From positions 46,419,291 to 46,483,290 of the forward strand of contig CP154956.1 of NCBI GenBank assembly GCA_039621445.1: a stretch of 64,000 nt of DNA, given 5' to 3'. The translations under genes were made by a program, and so were the position numbers. The notes under the pieces were generated by a model. The model was not told the DNA's origin. It worked only from the letters and a program-made list of their open reading frames with translations, and did not search any database. Position 1 is the stretch's first letter. Each line of letters begins with the position of its first letter. Shown in pieces: positions 12,101 through 24,100 of the stretch. This DNA comes from Euglena gracilis. Its lineage: Eukaryota > Euglenida > Euglenophyceae > Euglenales.

Positions 12101-15100
12101 CCCACCCGACCGCAAGTGGAAGTCCATTGACCTTTGGTGTGCCAAATGGTTGGACTTGCCGCTGAAGTGGATGAACTCAGTGAAAAGCAAATGCGCGAAC
12201 AGTTTGATGCTGTTCTCATGCATTTCACGCCTAGCCTCATTAAGGATATCCACCGTGAGGAGTTGGCAAGTCATCCAATGACTCTTGACCAACGCTGGAA
12301 CTATGTTTCCAAGCAGTTGAAGCTATCACAGCTTCTGGGTCAGATTCAATCCGCGTATAACGCACACCCAACCGCTGGATTTCCGGCTGGTTCGGTGAAC
12401 GCATTGCAAAAATCACCGGTTTCACCCGCCTCACCAACCACGGGATCGAAAACGCGATACCCGCGTTCTTCGGACCAAGCCACGGATAAAGCGTGCTTTT
12501 TGTGCAACAAACCGGGACATATGTCTCGGGAATGTCCTAATCCTGAAGCGCGAAAGCGTATTCAGAGTCCGCGAGGCTCGACCTCATCACGGGGTTCGGG
12601 TTCCTCCGCGTTTTCACGCCAATTGGTCAATTCACGGTCATCGGGTCCCCGTTCCGGTGGTATTAGCCCCCGGATCCCGTTCCGCGATGAACGGAAACAC
12701 GGTACCCCTCGGGGTAGGTCACCCGGTGCCCCTGCCAAGAAGCGTGATTTTTATCGCGAGACATCGCGATCGCGTTCGCGAAGCGGATCATCCTCTTCGC
12801 GATCCTCATCGGGAAAACCCCGATACACCGGTCATGGTCGACGGGATACCCGGTCACCACGACGGTTTGACGGGAAATCGGGAAACCGATCCCCCCGTTA
12901 CCCAGAATCGCGACACAAATCTCGGTGTTCGCTTTGTGGATCGAGTGATCACCACTCATCCAAATGTCCGCGTTCTAGTTCTCCCCGCCCTGGCCAACGT
13001 CATCGCGGTATAAATCGCGGTGACAAGGGTCACTCCTCCAACCGCCATAAAGTTGGTTTCAAGTTATCTTGTTTGGAGGAGGAAACCCCGGCTTCGGGCA
13101 GGGAGGGGGATGAGACTTTGGACGCGGATTTCAACGAGGCCCGCATGGCGGTGCGCACGTTGACCTCCGCGTATACCTCCAAAAGGCCCGCTGCCGGCTA
13201 TTTGGCCGGTTCGGACCTGGAGTGAGGGAGCCCGAAGTCCAAAGGGTCGGACTCTGGGCTGATGAGCAGGTGGAGGTGGGACGTCATGAACCCTCCCCCC
13301 TCTTGTCCATCAGGCTTTTGGGTTAGTACCCGGAAGATTTTCGGCCTCCCACCCACACTCCCCAATTTCCGCTCGGAAAGTTGAGCAAAGGCAGAAAGGG
13401 TCAAGGAGAACTTGGCAAGAAATCGAATTTTGAGCCAGACCTTTCACTGTCCCTAACCCCACCAAACTTGCTCTCCAAGCGGAAACAAAATGCCAAAATT
13501 TCCACAATTTTTTTACCCAACGTGTAAAAATTCATTTTTCAAGCCCAATATTTTTCTTATACCCGCCCTTGTGTGTCGGTGATTTGGGACGCATTTTGGA
13601 CAGTGTCCTACCCATCAGTCCCAACGCCATACACAACCCCCACCTGAAAAAAATTTTCGGGGTACTTGGTTCGGTTTCACAAAATTCTTGGTGCTGACGT
13701 ACGTTTGGGATAGTCCTGTTACGTCAGTACCAGCTGGCAGTGGATACCCACTCCTGCTGTTTGCACACAACGTTCTCTTGTTTGCCCCCCAAACACCCAG
13801 CACCTGTGGTGTCAACCGCGACAACCACCATTTTTTTCCCACACCGTTTTCCAAAAACCGTTTACCCCGTTTTCAACCACACTTACCAACGTTTTCTACA
13901 CCGGGTGTACCGAGAAAGTTACCCCCCTGCCCAACCACACACCAACTTTCGTTCCCCAGGAGGCAGGGCAAGCGAGTAGCGGTACCCCTCCCACGTTTCA
14001 CTGGGTTCCAAGACGAAAGCCCAATGGCCAGAAGTACGTACGGTGTCGAGTAGTCGCCCAGCTGCACAAACACCCCGTTTTCCACCAGATGTGTCGATTT
14101 CAGACACATCTGTACACCCCCCAGCAGCTACAAATGCGCACCCCCATTTTTACACACATACCCCACCAGACCGACCTGCGCACCCAGCACAACTACTCTG
14201 ACACTCCCAACCAATGTGTGCACTCAAGGAGAATTTCCGCTTTGCCATGTTTCGTTTCTGCATGTTCAGTTCAAAAAACGACACTAACCCTGATTTTGCG
14301 CACAAACAACACTTGGTTACGGTTTGCAATGTGCAACCGTACATCAAGTACTCCAACAACGAAGTGTTGCCTTGTTGTTTGGGAAGCGCAAAATCTGTTT
14401 CATACACCTTTCACACCTCCATCTGGCACAATATGGAATGGGTATGTACCCATTCAGCCCACAACGTTAAAAAAAATTTCAGATTCGCGAGTGCCGCGAT
14501 CTGAATAACGGAAATCGGGATTGGAATCATGATTACCATGATTTCCGTCGCATTTCCCGCGAAAATTTTTCAGATCCGCGAATGTAGCGATCTGAATCGC
14601 GGAAATCACGATCGGAATCATGATTACCATGATTTCCGTCGCATTTCGCGCAAAAATTTTTCAGATTCGCAAATATCGCGATCTGAATCGCGGAAATCGC
14701 GATCGGAATCATGATTACCATGATTTCCGTCGAATTTTCGCACAAAAAATTTTCAGATTCGCGAATGTCGCGATCTGAATCGCGGAAATCGCGATCGGAA
14801 TCATGATTACCATGATTTCTGTCGCATTTCCCGCGATAAATTTTCAGATCCGCGAATGTCGCGATCTGAATCGCGGAAATCGCGATCGGAGTCATGATTA
14901 CCAAGATTTCCGTCGCATTTCTCGCGAAAATTTTTCAGATTCGCGAATGTCGCGATCTGAATCGCGGAAATGGCGATTGGAATCATTATTACCATGATTT
15001 CCGTCGCATTTCCCGCGATAAATTTTCAGATCCGCGAATGCCGCGATCTGAATTGCGGAAATCGCGAGCGGAATCATGATTACCATGATTTCCGTCGCAT

Positions 15101-18100
15101 TTCCCGCGAAAATTTTTCAGATCCGCGAATGTCGCGATCTGAATCGCGGAAATCGCGATCGCTCTCATGATTACCATGAATTCCGTCGCATTTCCTGCGA
15201 TAAATTTTCAGATTCGCGAATGTCGCGATCTGAATCGCGGAAATCGCGATTGGAATCATGATTACCATGATTTCCGTCGCATTTCCCGCAAAAAAATTTC
15301 ATATTTTCGAATGTTGCCATCTGAATCGCGGAAATCGCGATTGGAATCATGATGACCATGATTTCCGTCGCATTTCCTGCGAAAATTTTTCAGATCCGCG
15401 AATGTCGCGATCTGAATCGCGGAAATCGCGATCGGAATCATGATTACCATGATTTCTGTCGCATTTCTCGCGAATTTTGCTCAGATTCGCGAATATCGCA
15501 ATCTGAATCGCGGAAATCGCGAGCGGAATCATGATTACCATGATTTCCGTCGCATTTCCCGCAAATTTTGCTCAGATTCGCGAATATCGCGATCTGAATC
15601 GCGGAAATCGCGATCGGAATCATGATTACCATGATTTACGTCGCATTTCCCGCAAAAAAAATTTCAGATTCGCGAATGTCGCGATCTGAATCGCGGAAAT
15701 CGCGATTGGAATCATGATTACCATGATATCCGTTGCATTTCCCGCGATAAATTTTCAGATCCGCGAATGTCGCGATCTGAATCGCGGAAATCGCGATCGG
15801 TGTCATGATTACCATGATTTCCGTCGCATTTCTCGCGAATTTTGCTTAGATTCGCGAATATCGCGATCTGAATCGCGGAAATCGCGAGCGGAATCATGAT
15901 TACCATGATATCCGTCGCATTTCTCGCGGAAAATTTTCAGATTCGCGAATGTCGCGATCTGAATCGCGGAAATCGCGATCGGAATCATGATTACCATGAT
16001 TTCCGTCGCATTTCCCGCGATAAATTTTCAGATCCGCGAATGCCGCGATCTGAATCGCGGAAATCACGATTGGAATCATGATTACCATGATTTCCGTCGC
16101 ATTTCCTGCGATAAATTTTTCAGATCCGCGAATGTCGCGATCTGAATCGCGGAAATCGCGATCGCACTCATGATTACCATGATTTCCGTCGCATTTCCCG
16201 CAAAAAATTTTCAGATTTGCGAATGTTGCCATCTGAATCGCGGAAATCGCGATTAAAATCATGATGACCATGATTTCCGTCGCATTTCCTGCGAAAATTT
16301 TTCATATCCGCCAATGTCGCGATCTGAATCACGGAAATCGCGATCGGAGTCATGATTACCATGATTTCTGTCGCATTTCTCGCGAATTTTGCTCAGATTC
16401 GCGAATATCGCGATCTGAATCGCGGAAATCGCGATCGGAATCATGATTACCATGAATTTACGTCGCATTTCCCGCAAAAAAATTTTCAGATTTGCGAATG
16501 TCGCGATCTGAATCGCGGAAATCGCGATCGGAATCATGATTACCATGATATCCGTCGCATTTCCCGCGATAAATTTTCAGATCCGCGAATGTCGCGATCT
16601 GAATCGTGGAAATCGCGATTGGAATCATGATGACCATGATTTCCGTCGCATTTCCTGCGAAAATTTTTCAGATCCGCGAATGTCGCGATCTGAATCGCGG
16701 AAATAGCGATCGGAGTCATGATTACCATGATTTCCGTCGCATTTCTCGCGAATTTTGCTCAGATTCGCGAACATCGCGATCTGAATCGCGGAAATCGCGA
16801 GCGGAATCATGATTACCATGATTTTCGTCGCATTTTTCGCGAATTTTGCTCAGATTCACGAATATCGCGATCTGAATCGTGGAAATCGCGATCAGAATCA
16901 TGATTACCATGATTTACGTCGCATTTCCCGCAAAAAAAATTTCAGATTTGCGAATGTCGCGATCTGAATCGCGGAAATCGCGATCGGAATCATGATTACC
17001 ATGATATCCGTCGCATTTCCCGCGATAAATTTTCAGATCCGCGAATGTCGCGATCTGAATCGCGGAAATCGCGATTGGAATCATTATTTCCATGATATCC
17101 GTCGCATTTCCTGCGAAAATTTTTCATATCCGCGAATGTCGCGATCTGAATCGCGGAAATCGCGATCGGAGTCATGATTACCATGATTTCCGTCGCATTT
17201 CTCGCGAATTTTGCTCAGATTCGCGAATATCGCGACCTGAATCGCGGAAATCGCGATCGGAATCATGATTACCATGATTTCCGTCGCATTTCCCGCGAAA
17301 ATTTTTCAGATCCGCGAATGTCGCGATCTGAATCGCGGAAATCGCGAGCGGAATCATGATTACCATGATTTCCGTCGCATTTCCTGCGAAAATTTTTCAG
17401 ATCCGCGAATGTCGCGATCTGAACCGCGGAAATCGCGATTGGAATCATGATTACCATGATATCCGTCGCATTTCCCGCGATAAATTTTCAGATTCGCGAA
17501 TATCGCGATCTGAATCGCGTAAATCGCGAGCGGAGTCATGATTACCATGATTTCCGTCGCATTTTTCGCGAATTTTGCTGAGATTCGCGAATATCGCGAT
17601 CTGAATCGCGGAAATCGCGATTGGAATCATGATTACCATGATTTCCGTCGCACTTCCCGCGAAAATTTTTCAGATTCGCGAATGTCGCGATCTGAATCGC
17701 GGAAATCGCGATTGGAATCATGACTACCATGATTTCCGTCGCATTTCCCACGATAAATTTTCAGATTCGCGAATGCCGCGATCTGAATCGTGGAAATCGC
17801 GATCGGAATCATGATCACAATGATTTTTGTCGTATTTTCCGCGAAAAAATTTGCAGATTCGCGAATATCGCGATTTAATTCGTGAAAAAAACGATGGCAA
17901 TCATGATTACCATGATTTCCGTCACATTTCCGGCTGCAAATTTCTCCGATCCTCGGTATCCACCGACAGGTGGAGACGTGGGATGTGCTCAGGAGGAAGG
18001 CGAGAACGTGGAGGATATCCTCTATGCTGCTCTGCCCACTTCTGTACAGCCTCGACCAGAAACGCCTGTGCCGACGGCTGAAACCCATGCCGATGTGGCT

Positions 18101-21100
18101 GGTATGGTTGTGGATGATTACCCTCGAGGAATCTGCCAGTCCCACAGCACGCTCCGCATTACGAGGACGTGTACTGGGCACTGTGGTCACCAGCATTACT
18201 GCCGTGGCTGCTGCACTGACGCCACGAGTTGGAGGCGCAGCATCAGGCTCCGCCGCCGAGGCCGTGGAGACACCTGATATTGGTGTCTCTGCACCCCCAC
18301 CTCCGGCAGCAGTACAACCGTCAATCAGGGATGAACCCCAACCGACAGAGCCATCTGTCATACCGGCTACAACGGAGGATCCACCTCCCGTAGCAGCTGC
18401 GCCAGTGGTCACGGAGAATCAACCCCCAGTGACTACCAGGGATGTCGAAATGGATCTGGAGGAGATTCCCCCACGACCACCGACGTCGCGCAGGCTAGCA
18501 CGCGAACAACCGAGGACGATGGCTGAGTTCCTGGGTGTTCCAGCGCCTGTGGAAGCACCGATTCCGGTGAAATCTACAGTGCCAGCTGAGCAGCCCCAAG
18601 AACGCGTTCCGACTCCTCGGAGTGTCATGCGATCCAAGCGGTCATTATGCCCGCTTCACCCGGACGGCAACCGTCTGCTGCAGGCGCCTCCTGGTTCTGG
18701 GAGTGCGAAGCCAAAGGGAGGCAAACCGGGTGATGCGCCCTGTAAACCTCCGGGCAGAGGCGGTGATGGGAAACCACCACCAAAAGTTGGCGCTGGAGTC
18801 CAGACGAGCACACAACCGAAAGGGCCGACGAAGATGCACGACTATTCAGCCGTCACATCCTCCGGCTACGGTCTCGGCATACCGAAAGGTAAGGCTCGTG
18901 GCCGGCAGGCCAAAACCTCCTCCACGACGATACCTCCTCCTCCACGATAGAGGAGGAGCGGGTGACAAAACCCGCCTCACCTCCATATCTGCGGACGCAC
19001 AGGTATGGGTCCAGGATACCCTGCCCAGCCCAGGCTCCGTGAACGCACGGACGACGAAGCTGGCTGCTGACAGGCAGCGAAAAGGGACACTGAGTCAGTA
19101 GACTCAGCCCAGCTTCGTTTAGGACGAGCGAGTATCAGGTATTCGCCTGATTCCGTGGTATATACCACTCCTAAGGGCAGACTGTCTGTCCTGTGCCCTG
19201 TTTCGGGTATTCGCCCGGACAGCTCCTTCGAAGACCTTTTGCGGTATTCGCCGCTAGTAAGTTCCCACCGGGATTCTGCTATGTACAGGATTCCGTGCGC
19301 ATGCATGCACACCCCTCTCCCCTCTCCCCTCTCGCGGGCGTGCTACACGCAGCGCACAGGGCCGAAGGCCTATTTTCCTTTCCTTTCCCCTTCTCTTTTC
19401 GGCCGTTTGAGGCCTTAAGGCTGCCAGACAGCACAACTTTTCTGGCCTAAGCCGACCCCCACTCCTCTCTACTTTCCCCCCGGGGCAAATGCTGTCGCCG
19501 GCAGTTGGTTTTCTAGAGTAGGACTTTCCTTTTGCGTGGTCAGGTTTGACTGGCCATGCGCCCTGCCAGGTCTGACTGGTCAGAGGCCCCCCTCCTTCCA
19601 CACCCTCCCCATGGGTTTTCCTGGAATGCCCATGGACCCCACCCCAAGTGCCTTTGGCACACCCAAACTGGGTGGATGGGTTTGCTTGGCAAGGAAACCT
19701 GCCAGCCCCATTTTCCCCAGTGGGCTATCATATATTATACACCCACAAGCCCGCAAAATAGGTGAAACCATTTTGCGCGTTTTGGGCTTTTTGGGTCCCC
19801 CTCCTTTCCGCCCCCCCTTTGAGTGGACCCCTGTGCGACGGAAAGGGCCCCTGTGGATGCGCCAGGGTGCACCTCCCACAGACCAGGTCTGTGTCCGAAA
19901 TCCCTGTGGCCAGAATGCCTGGTCCAAAGGGGAAATTGGGCATAGCCCTGGGAGGGGGATGTGTACCAGGCGTATGCTTCTGTCCACTTCTGATGAGGAA
20001 GTTAGGATGGAAGCAGATCCTATTAGGATTTCCTAATGGGTGCCCCTTCTCTCTCCACAGGTGGTATTTTATATTCTTATTCCTTCCTTTTCTCTGGACC
20101 GGACTTGGATATCCAGTCCGTCCTCCCTGCATTGCTCCGTGCTTTGCTTCTTGGGAAGTGGGAAAAGGGATTTTCTGTTACTCTGATTTTCAGTTCCCAA
20201 GTAGGTGCGCCAAGGCGAAAGCGAAGGCTTTTTGGGAATTGGGAAAGGGGAATTGGGAATCAGACGTACACTCCTGTCCATTACAAGGCTTCAAATCTGA
20301 AAATCTACTAATGAAAATGGACTGCTGAGGATAAAAGGGGTGAAAACAGTTGTTGTGATTCTTCCGAACAAATCCAAAGCCCCCCAAAAATATAAGGCCC
20401 TGGCCAGGGTTCGACATCAGGGCAGGTGGGGTCGGACCCCCCTCCGATCCACGAGGAGCACCCAAAAAAGAGGCGCGGTCAAAAAACTTTCGGTGCAAAG
20501 CGCCTGAAGAAAAACCTTTGCCTTTAGGGGAATCTCATGAACTTCCCAGAGTCGGTTTGGATGTCCCTTGGTAGGAGGTGAGGGATGGTCTGGACCTCCC
20601 CCCCAAAAAATCCGCACACCCTCCTTATATTGAACCCTGGCCCCGGCAAAGTTAGGGCATCGTTTCAAAAAAAGTTGCACAAAAAAACGAGTGTTTTGGT
20701 ACTTTTACCATTGTTGGAAAAACAAAATTTGAGAAATTGTTGCACTCTTTTGTTGGGATCCATCCAAGTTTTCCAAATACAAATTACATACCCCGTTGAA
20801 TTCAGTGCTTCTGCAACGACTCTTGGTGGAACTCTGGGGAAAATTCCGTCACAAATATTACCACACCATCATTTCCGATTCACCTACCCACCCAGACACG
20901 ATGTTTCAAGCAATATTAATGACTACACCTCTACATTAGGAAAACAGGCACAAAATCATGCCTGCTTTCACATGGCATCAGCAGTCATGCATCAGCAGGT
21001 GCATGGACACCTGCCCGCACGTCAGGACGCCGGAACCGATGTTCCGAACGGACGACACCACGGACAGCTGCGCCTCCGGCGCGGCCAGCACCTGGCGGAG

Positions 21101-24100
21101 GACCTCGATGGCGTAGAAGTGGTGCTCCTCGCTGTCCCGTTGCAGCAGGTACTGCACGAGGCCCACCAAGGCTGCGATGCCAGAAGGCAATAATGGCAGG
21201 GTGGGGGGGTCAGCGACTTGCAGGTGTGTGCATGTGTGTGGAACACGTGGGCGTGTTCTCATTTCTGCTGTGAGCTGTGCTGTGGTGAGTTGATGTGGTG
21301 GTGTTTGCATCTGCGTGTCGGTGCCTGCCTGTCTGCCTGCCCATCCTTCTGTTTCTTTGCCTGCATGCGCGTCATGATGCTCTAAGTCAGGACAGGGTTC
21401 GACGTACGGCAGGGCCAGAAACCTACCCCACCCCCGTTGTCAGGCAAGGAGTGATACCCATCTAAAAAGGAGCATGGTATCAACGATTTCTCGGCCGAAA
21501 CCAGAATGTTCGAAAATGATGGAAGAAATCAACGGAAAGAAATCTGATGGCAATACAAGTGTGTTTTCACCGGTCCTCTGTAATCCGAGATGGCAATGTG
21601 GCTGGTCAACTTATCCCCCAGAGATAAAATGGGCCAGGATGAAGCAACGGCACCGGAAACGGGGCCCTGCTCCGTCTCCTGCACAAAACTATTCAGGCCC
21701 GCCTGGCACTGGCGGTCGTCCGCCATCAGGAGAGCTAGCGCCTTCAGCCCCTGCAGTGGAAGCAGCAGCAATGCAGTTGGTGCCGGTTGTGAGCATCCCC
21801 GGGGGGGGGGTGGGGGAGGGGTTCACGCCCCGATGCAAAAAAAAAAACCACACGACGAAAGGGGAAAAAAACACAGAAAGACCCGTGGCCGGACAGGGGG
21901 ATGGAACAGCTGATGAGGTGGCTGCATGGTTGCAATGCAAGCCCCTTCAGACAGCATGTTCCGAAAGCGTACCTGCACCTGGGCCTTGGTGGTGAGGGCC
22001 GGGTTGAAGGCCACCCCCAAGACGCCCTGCGAGATGACAGCCGGGGGAGAAGGAGTTGGCTTGCACTTGCAGAGTTGGGTGGCGGGCCACCTCTGAGAGG
22101 TGGGGCGGGGGGGGGGGGCAGTTTAGGGCATGCCTGGAGGAGGTGGCTGTCGCAGATCTCGCGTTTGGTGGCCTTCAATTCCGATTCCTGGGGATGAATG
22201 AGAAAGCAGGGGCCTTTGGGATGTGCCGCACATGAAGGCACTGGGGAGCCCCCTTTTGGAGGATTCCCTCGTTTGGCAGCTTGTGCTGAACGCATGCATT
22301 CCTTTGGGAACAGTTTGTGCGCCAAGTGATGCACTGTTGTTGGGGCCACATTGGCATGTGAGTTGTTTGAAGTGTGCGGCAGGCATCCTCTGCCCTCTGA
22401 GGGGAAGGGGTCGGGGCAGCCAGACCTTGGCAGCGCTGCCCTGCAGCAGAAGCAGCACGATCTGCAGCACCGCCAGGGCCACCGCACTCATCCGCCGCCC
22501 GCCGGCGTGGCCACCGTCCGCCGGGAACTTGAGCAGCGGCCCCAGCTGGCGGCAGAACCTGCGCATCGCGAAGAGCGATCGGGGGGAATTGAACATATCA
22601 GAATATATACCGGAATATACCGGAATATACGGGAATACCGGGCTCAGGGAGGGAAATGGTTCGGGCCTGTTTTGCTGAATCTGCCCAATGACGTGCAGCG
22701 CACTCGTACCCACGCACAGGACACACCACAAGCAGGGTTGACCTGGGTACCATGGGGACAGGGGGCACAGACCCCATCTCGCGGAAGCTGCGCTGGGAGA
22801 CGTCGTTGCGGACGAGGTGGGCGATCACCGCCAGGCTGTCCTCCACCACGATGGAGCCCGCGACGCCGCCCTCGTCCGCGATGATGCGGAAGAGGCTGTC
22901 GAAGGCGTTGGTGAAGGACACGATCTTCTGCATCTCCGCGTCGTGGGCCACCAGCGCCTGGCGGAGAGGGCGAAGGACCGCCAGGCAGGGTGTGGAGGAA
23001 TGATGCTGTCGCTGGGGGGGGGGGGGTGGCCACGAAGGCAGCCGCAGACTGCAATCCTGCAGGCACAGACGCTCCCAAACCATTTTAGGCAAACTAAATA
23101 AATTGAAGCACTCCGACATCGTGAGAACAGAGAAAACATCAAATCAACTCATGTTGACTGCTAAACCCCCCACTTGTGAACCCCCCGAGGTTCGCAGGAT
23201 CCAGTTTTCTTGGTGGGCCGAAGGAGGTCAAGGAATTGTTGGTAAAAATAGGACCCCAAAAATGACCCAAAATACCCCCTAACAAGACAATTTTGACAAA
23301 ATTTGACAAGAATGGCAATTTTCAAGATGCTTGAAAACAAAAAATTGTCGAAGGTCAGTTTTTGTCAGTTTTGTGCCGCCAAACCTTCTCCGACCTTCTT
23401 TGTTTTTTTTTCTCGGGGTGGAGAGGTTACTAGGTCGTCCTTTGGTTGGTCGGTCCAAGGGGGGGGGTTAGTAGTGGGAGGATTATAAGTGGGGGAGGGT
23501 TTATTCATTGTCAGGCAATCGCCCACAAACGAATGTTCTCAATTCATTTGACACAAAACAAGGTCACGCAAAGGAGTGCAAAGTGTAGCTCAACCTTGAG
23601 CAGCAGCAGCCCCTCGTTCCGGACGCTCTCCCAGGGACAGGGGGTGGATGGTCCTCAATGAAACTCCCCGAGGAGGGGGCAAAGCTGCCATCACCCTAAA
23701 ACCTCCTCTTTCACCCGCAGCCGTTCCGGCCCAACCCTCTGGGCGGGGGTCGTCCAACACGGAGACCAGCGCCATGATGGCATTTGGGTCGGTGAGGATC
23801 TGGGCGATGGCGGCCGCCGCGTTGTGCTGCAGCAGCTTCGTGAGCAGCTGCACCGTCGGGAAGCGGACGTAGAAGTCGTCCTTCTGCAGCAGCTCCAGCA
23901 GGATGACCGGCCCCCGCAGGCCGTCCTGCACCAGCAGGTCCAGCGTGCTGCCTGCGGGACAGATGGGGGCCAGGCACCCACGGGAATAAATCGGGGGGGG
24001 GGGTCCCACAGACCGACTGGAAGGTGCTGGCAGCTGGACCCAGCTGGTACCCCAAAAACAGGCAAAAAAAAAGCTGGGCTGTCACATTTCAGCCAAAATT

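Larger units (their letters stand above)
8683..20272 (+). mobile_element. LTR retrotransposon A, 11.6 kb, complete ends, lacks pol
   Basis: Two near-identical repeats, 8683-8998 and 19960-20272, begin TGTGTACCAGG and end GTACACT. The insertion is flanked by an exact 5-bp duplication, CCTGT at 8678-8682 and at 20273-20277. A primer-binding site and a polypurine tract lie exactly where expected. Content in order: LTR, primer site, decayed gag (9267-13225), non-coding 13226-14477, a 91-bp satellite array (14478-17955), a 326-codon ORF (17970-18950), non-coding 3' region, LTR. No reverse transcriptase, RNase H or integrase motif was found in any frame, so it would need enzymes from elsewhere. The 3' ORF and the 3' non-coding part resemble those of element B, and the gag region has chromovirus-like organisation. 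Confidence 0.92.
8174..21010 (-). other. USO1 intron of 12.8 kb hosting LTR element A
   Basis: The intron lies between a donor GTGTCC after 21011 and a poly-C acceptor before 8173. It consists mostly of the plus-strand LTR element 8683-20272, antisense to the host gene. The 8189-8677 stretch is AT-rich with no gene. The 20278-21010 stretch holds a possible small inverted-repeat element at about 20395-20660 (ends related to GGCCAGGGTTC). Confidence 0.8.

Noticed and set aside
14478-17955. Dozens of ORFs of about 61 codons on both strands spaced by 91 bp
   Set aside because: They are the same satellite unit read in shifting frames; 91 is not a multiple of three and the array lies in non-coding retroelement sequence.
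14478-17955. CRISPR-like regular repeats
   Set aside because: Units are contiguous without unique spacers, the host is eukaryotic, and there are no cas genes.
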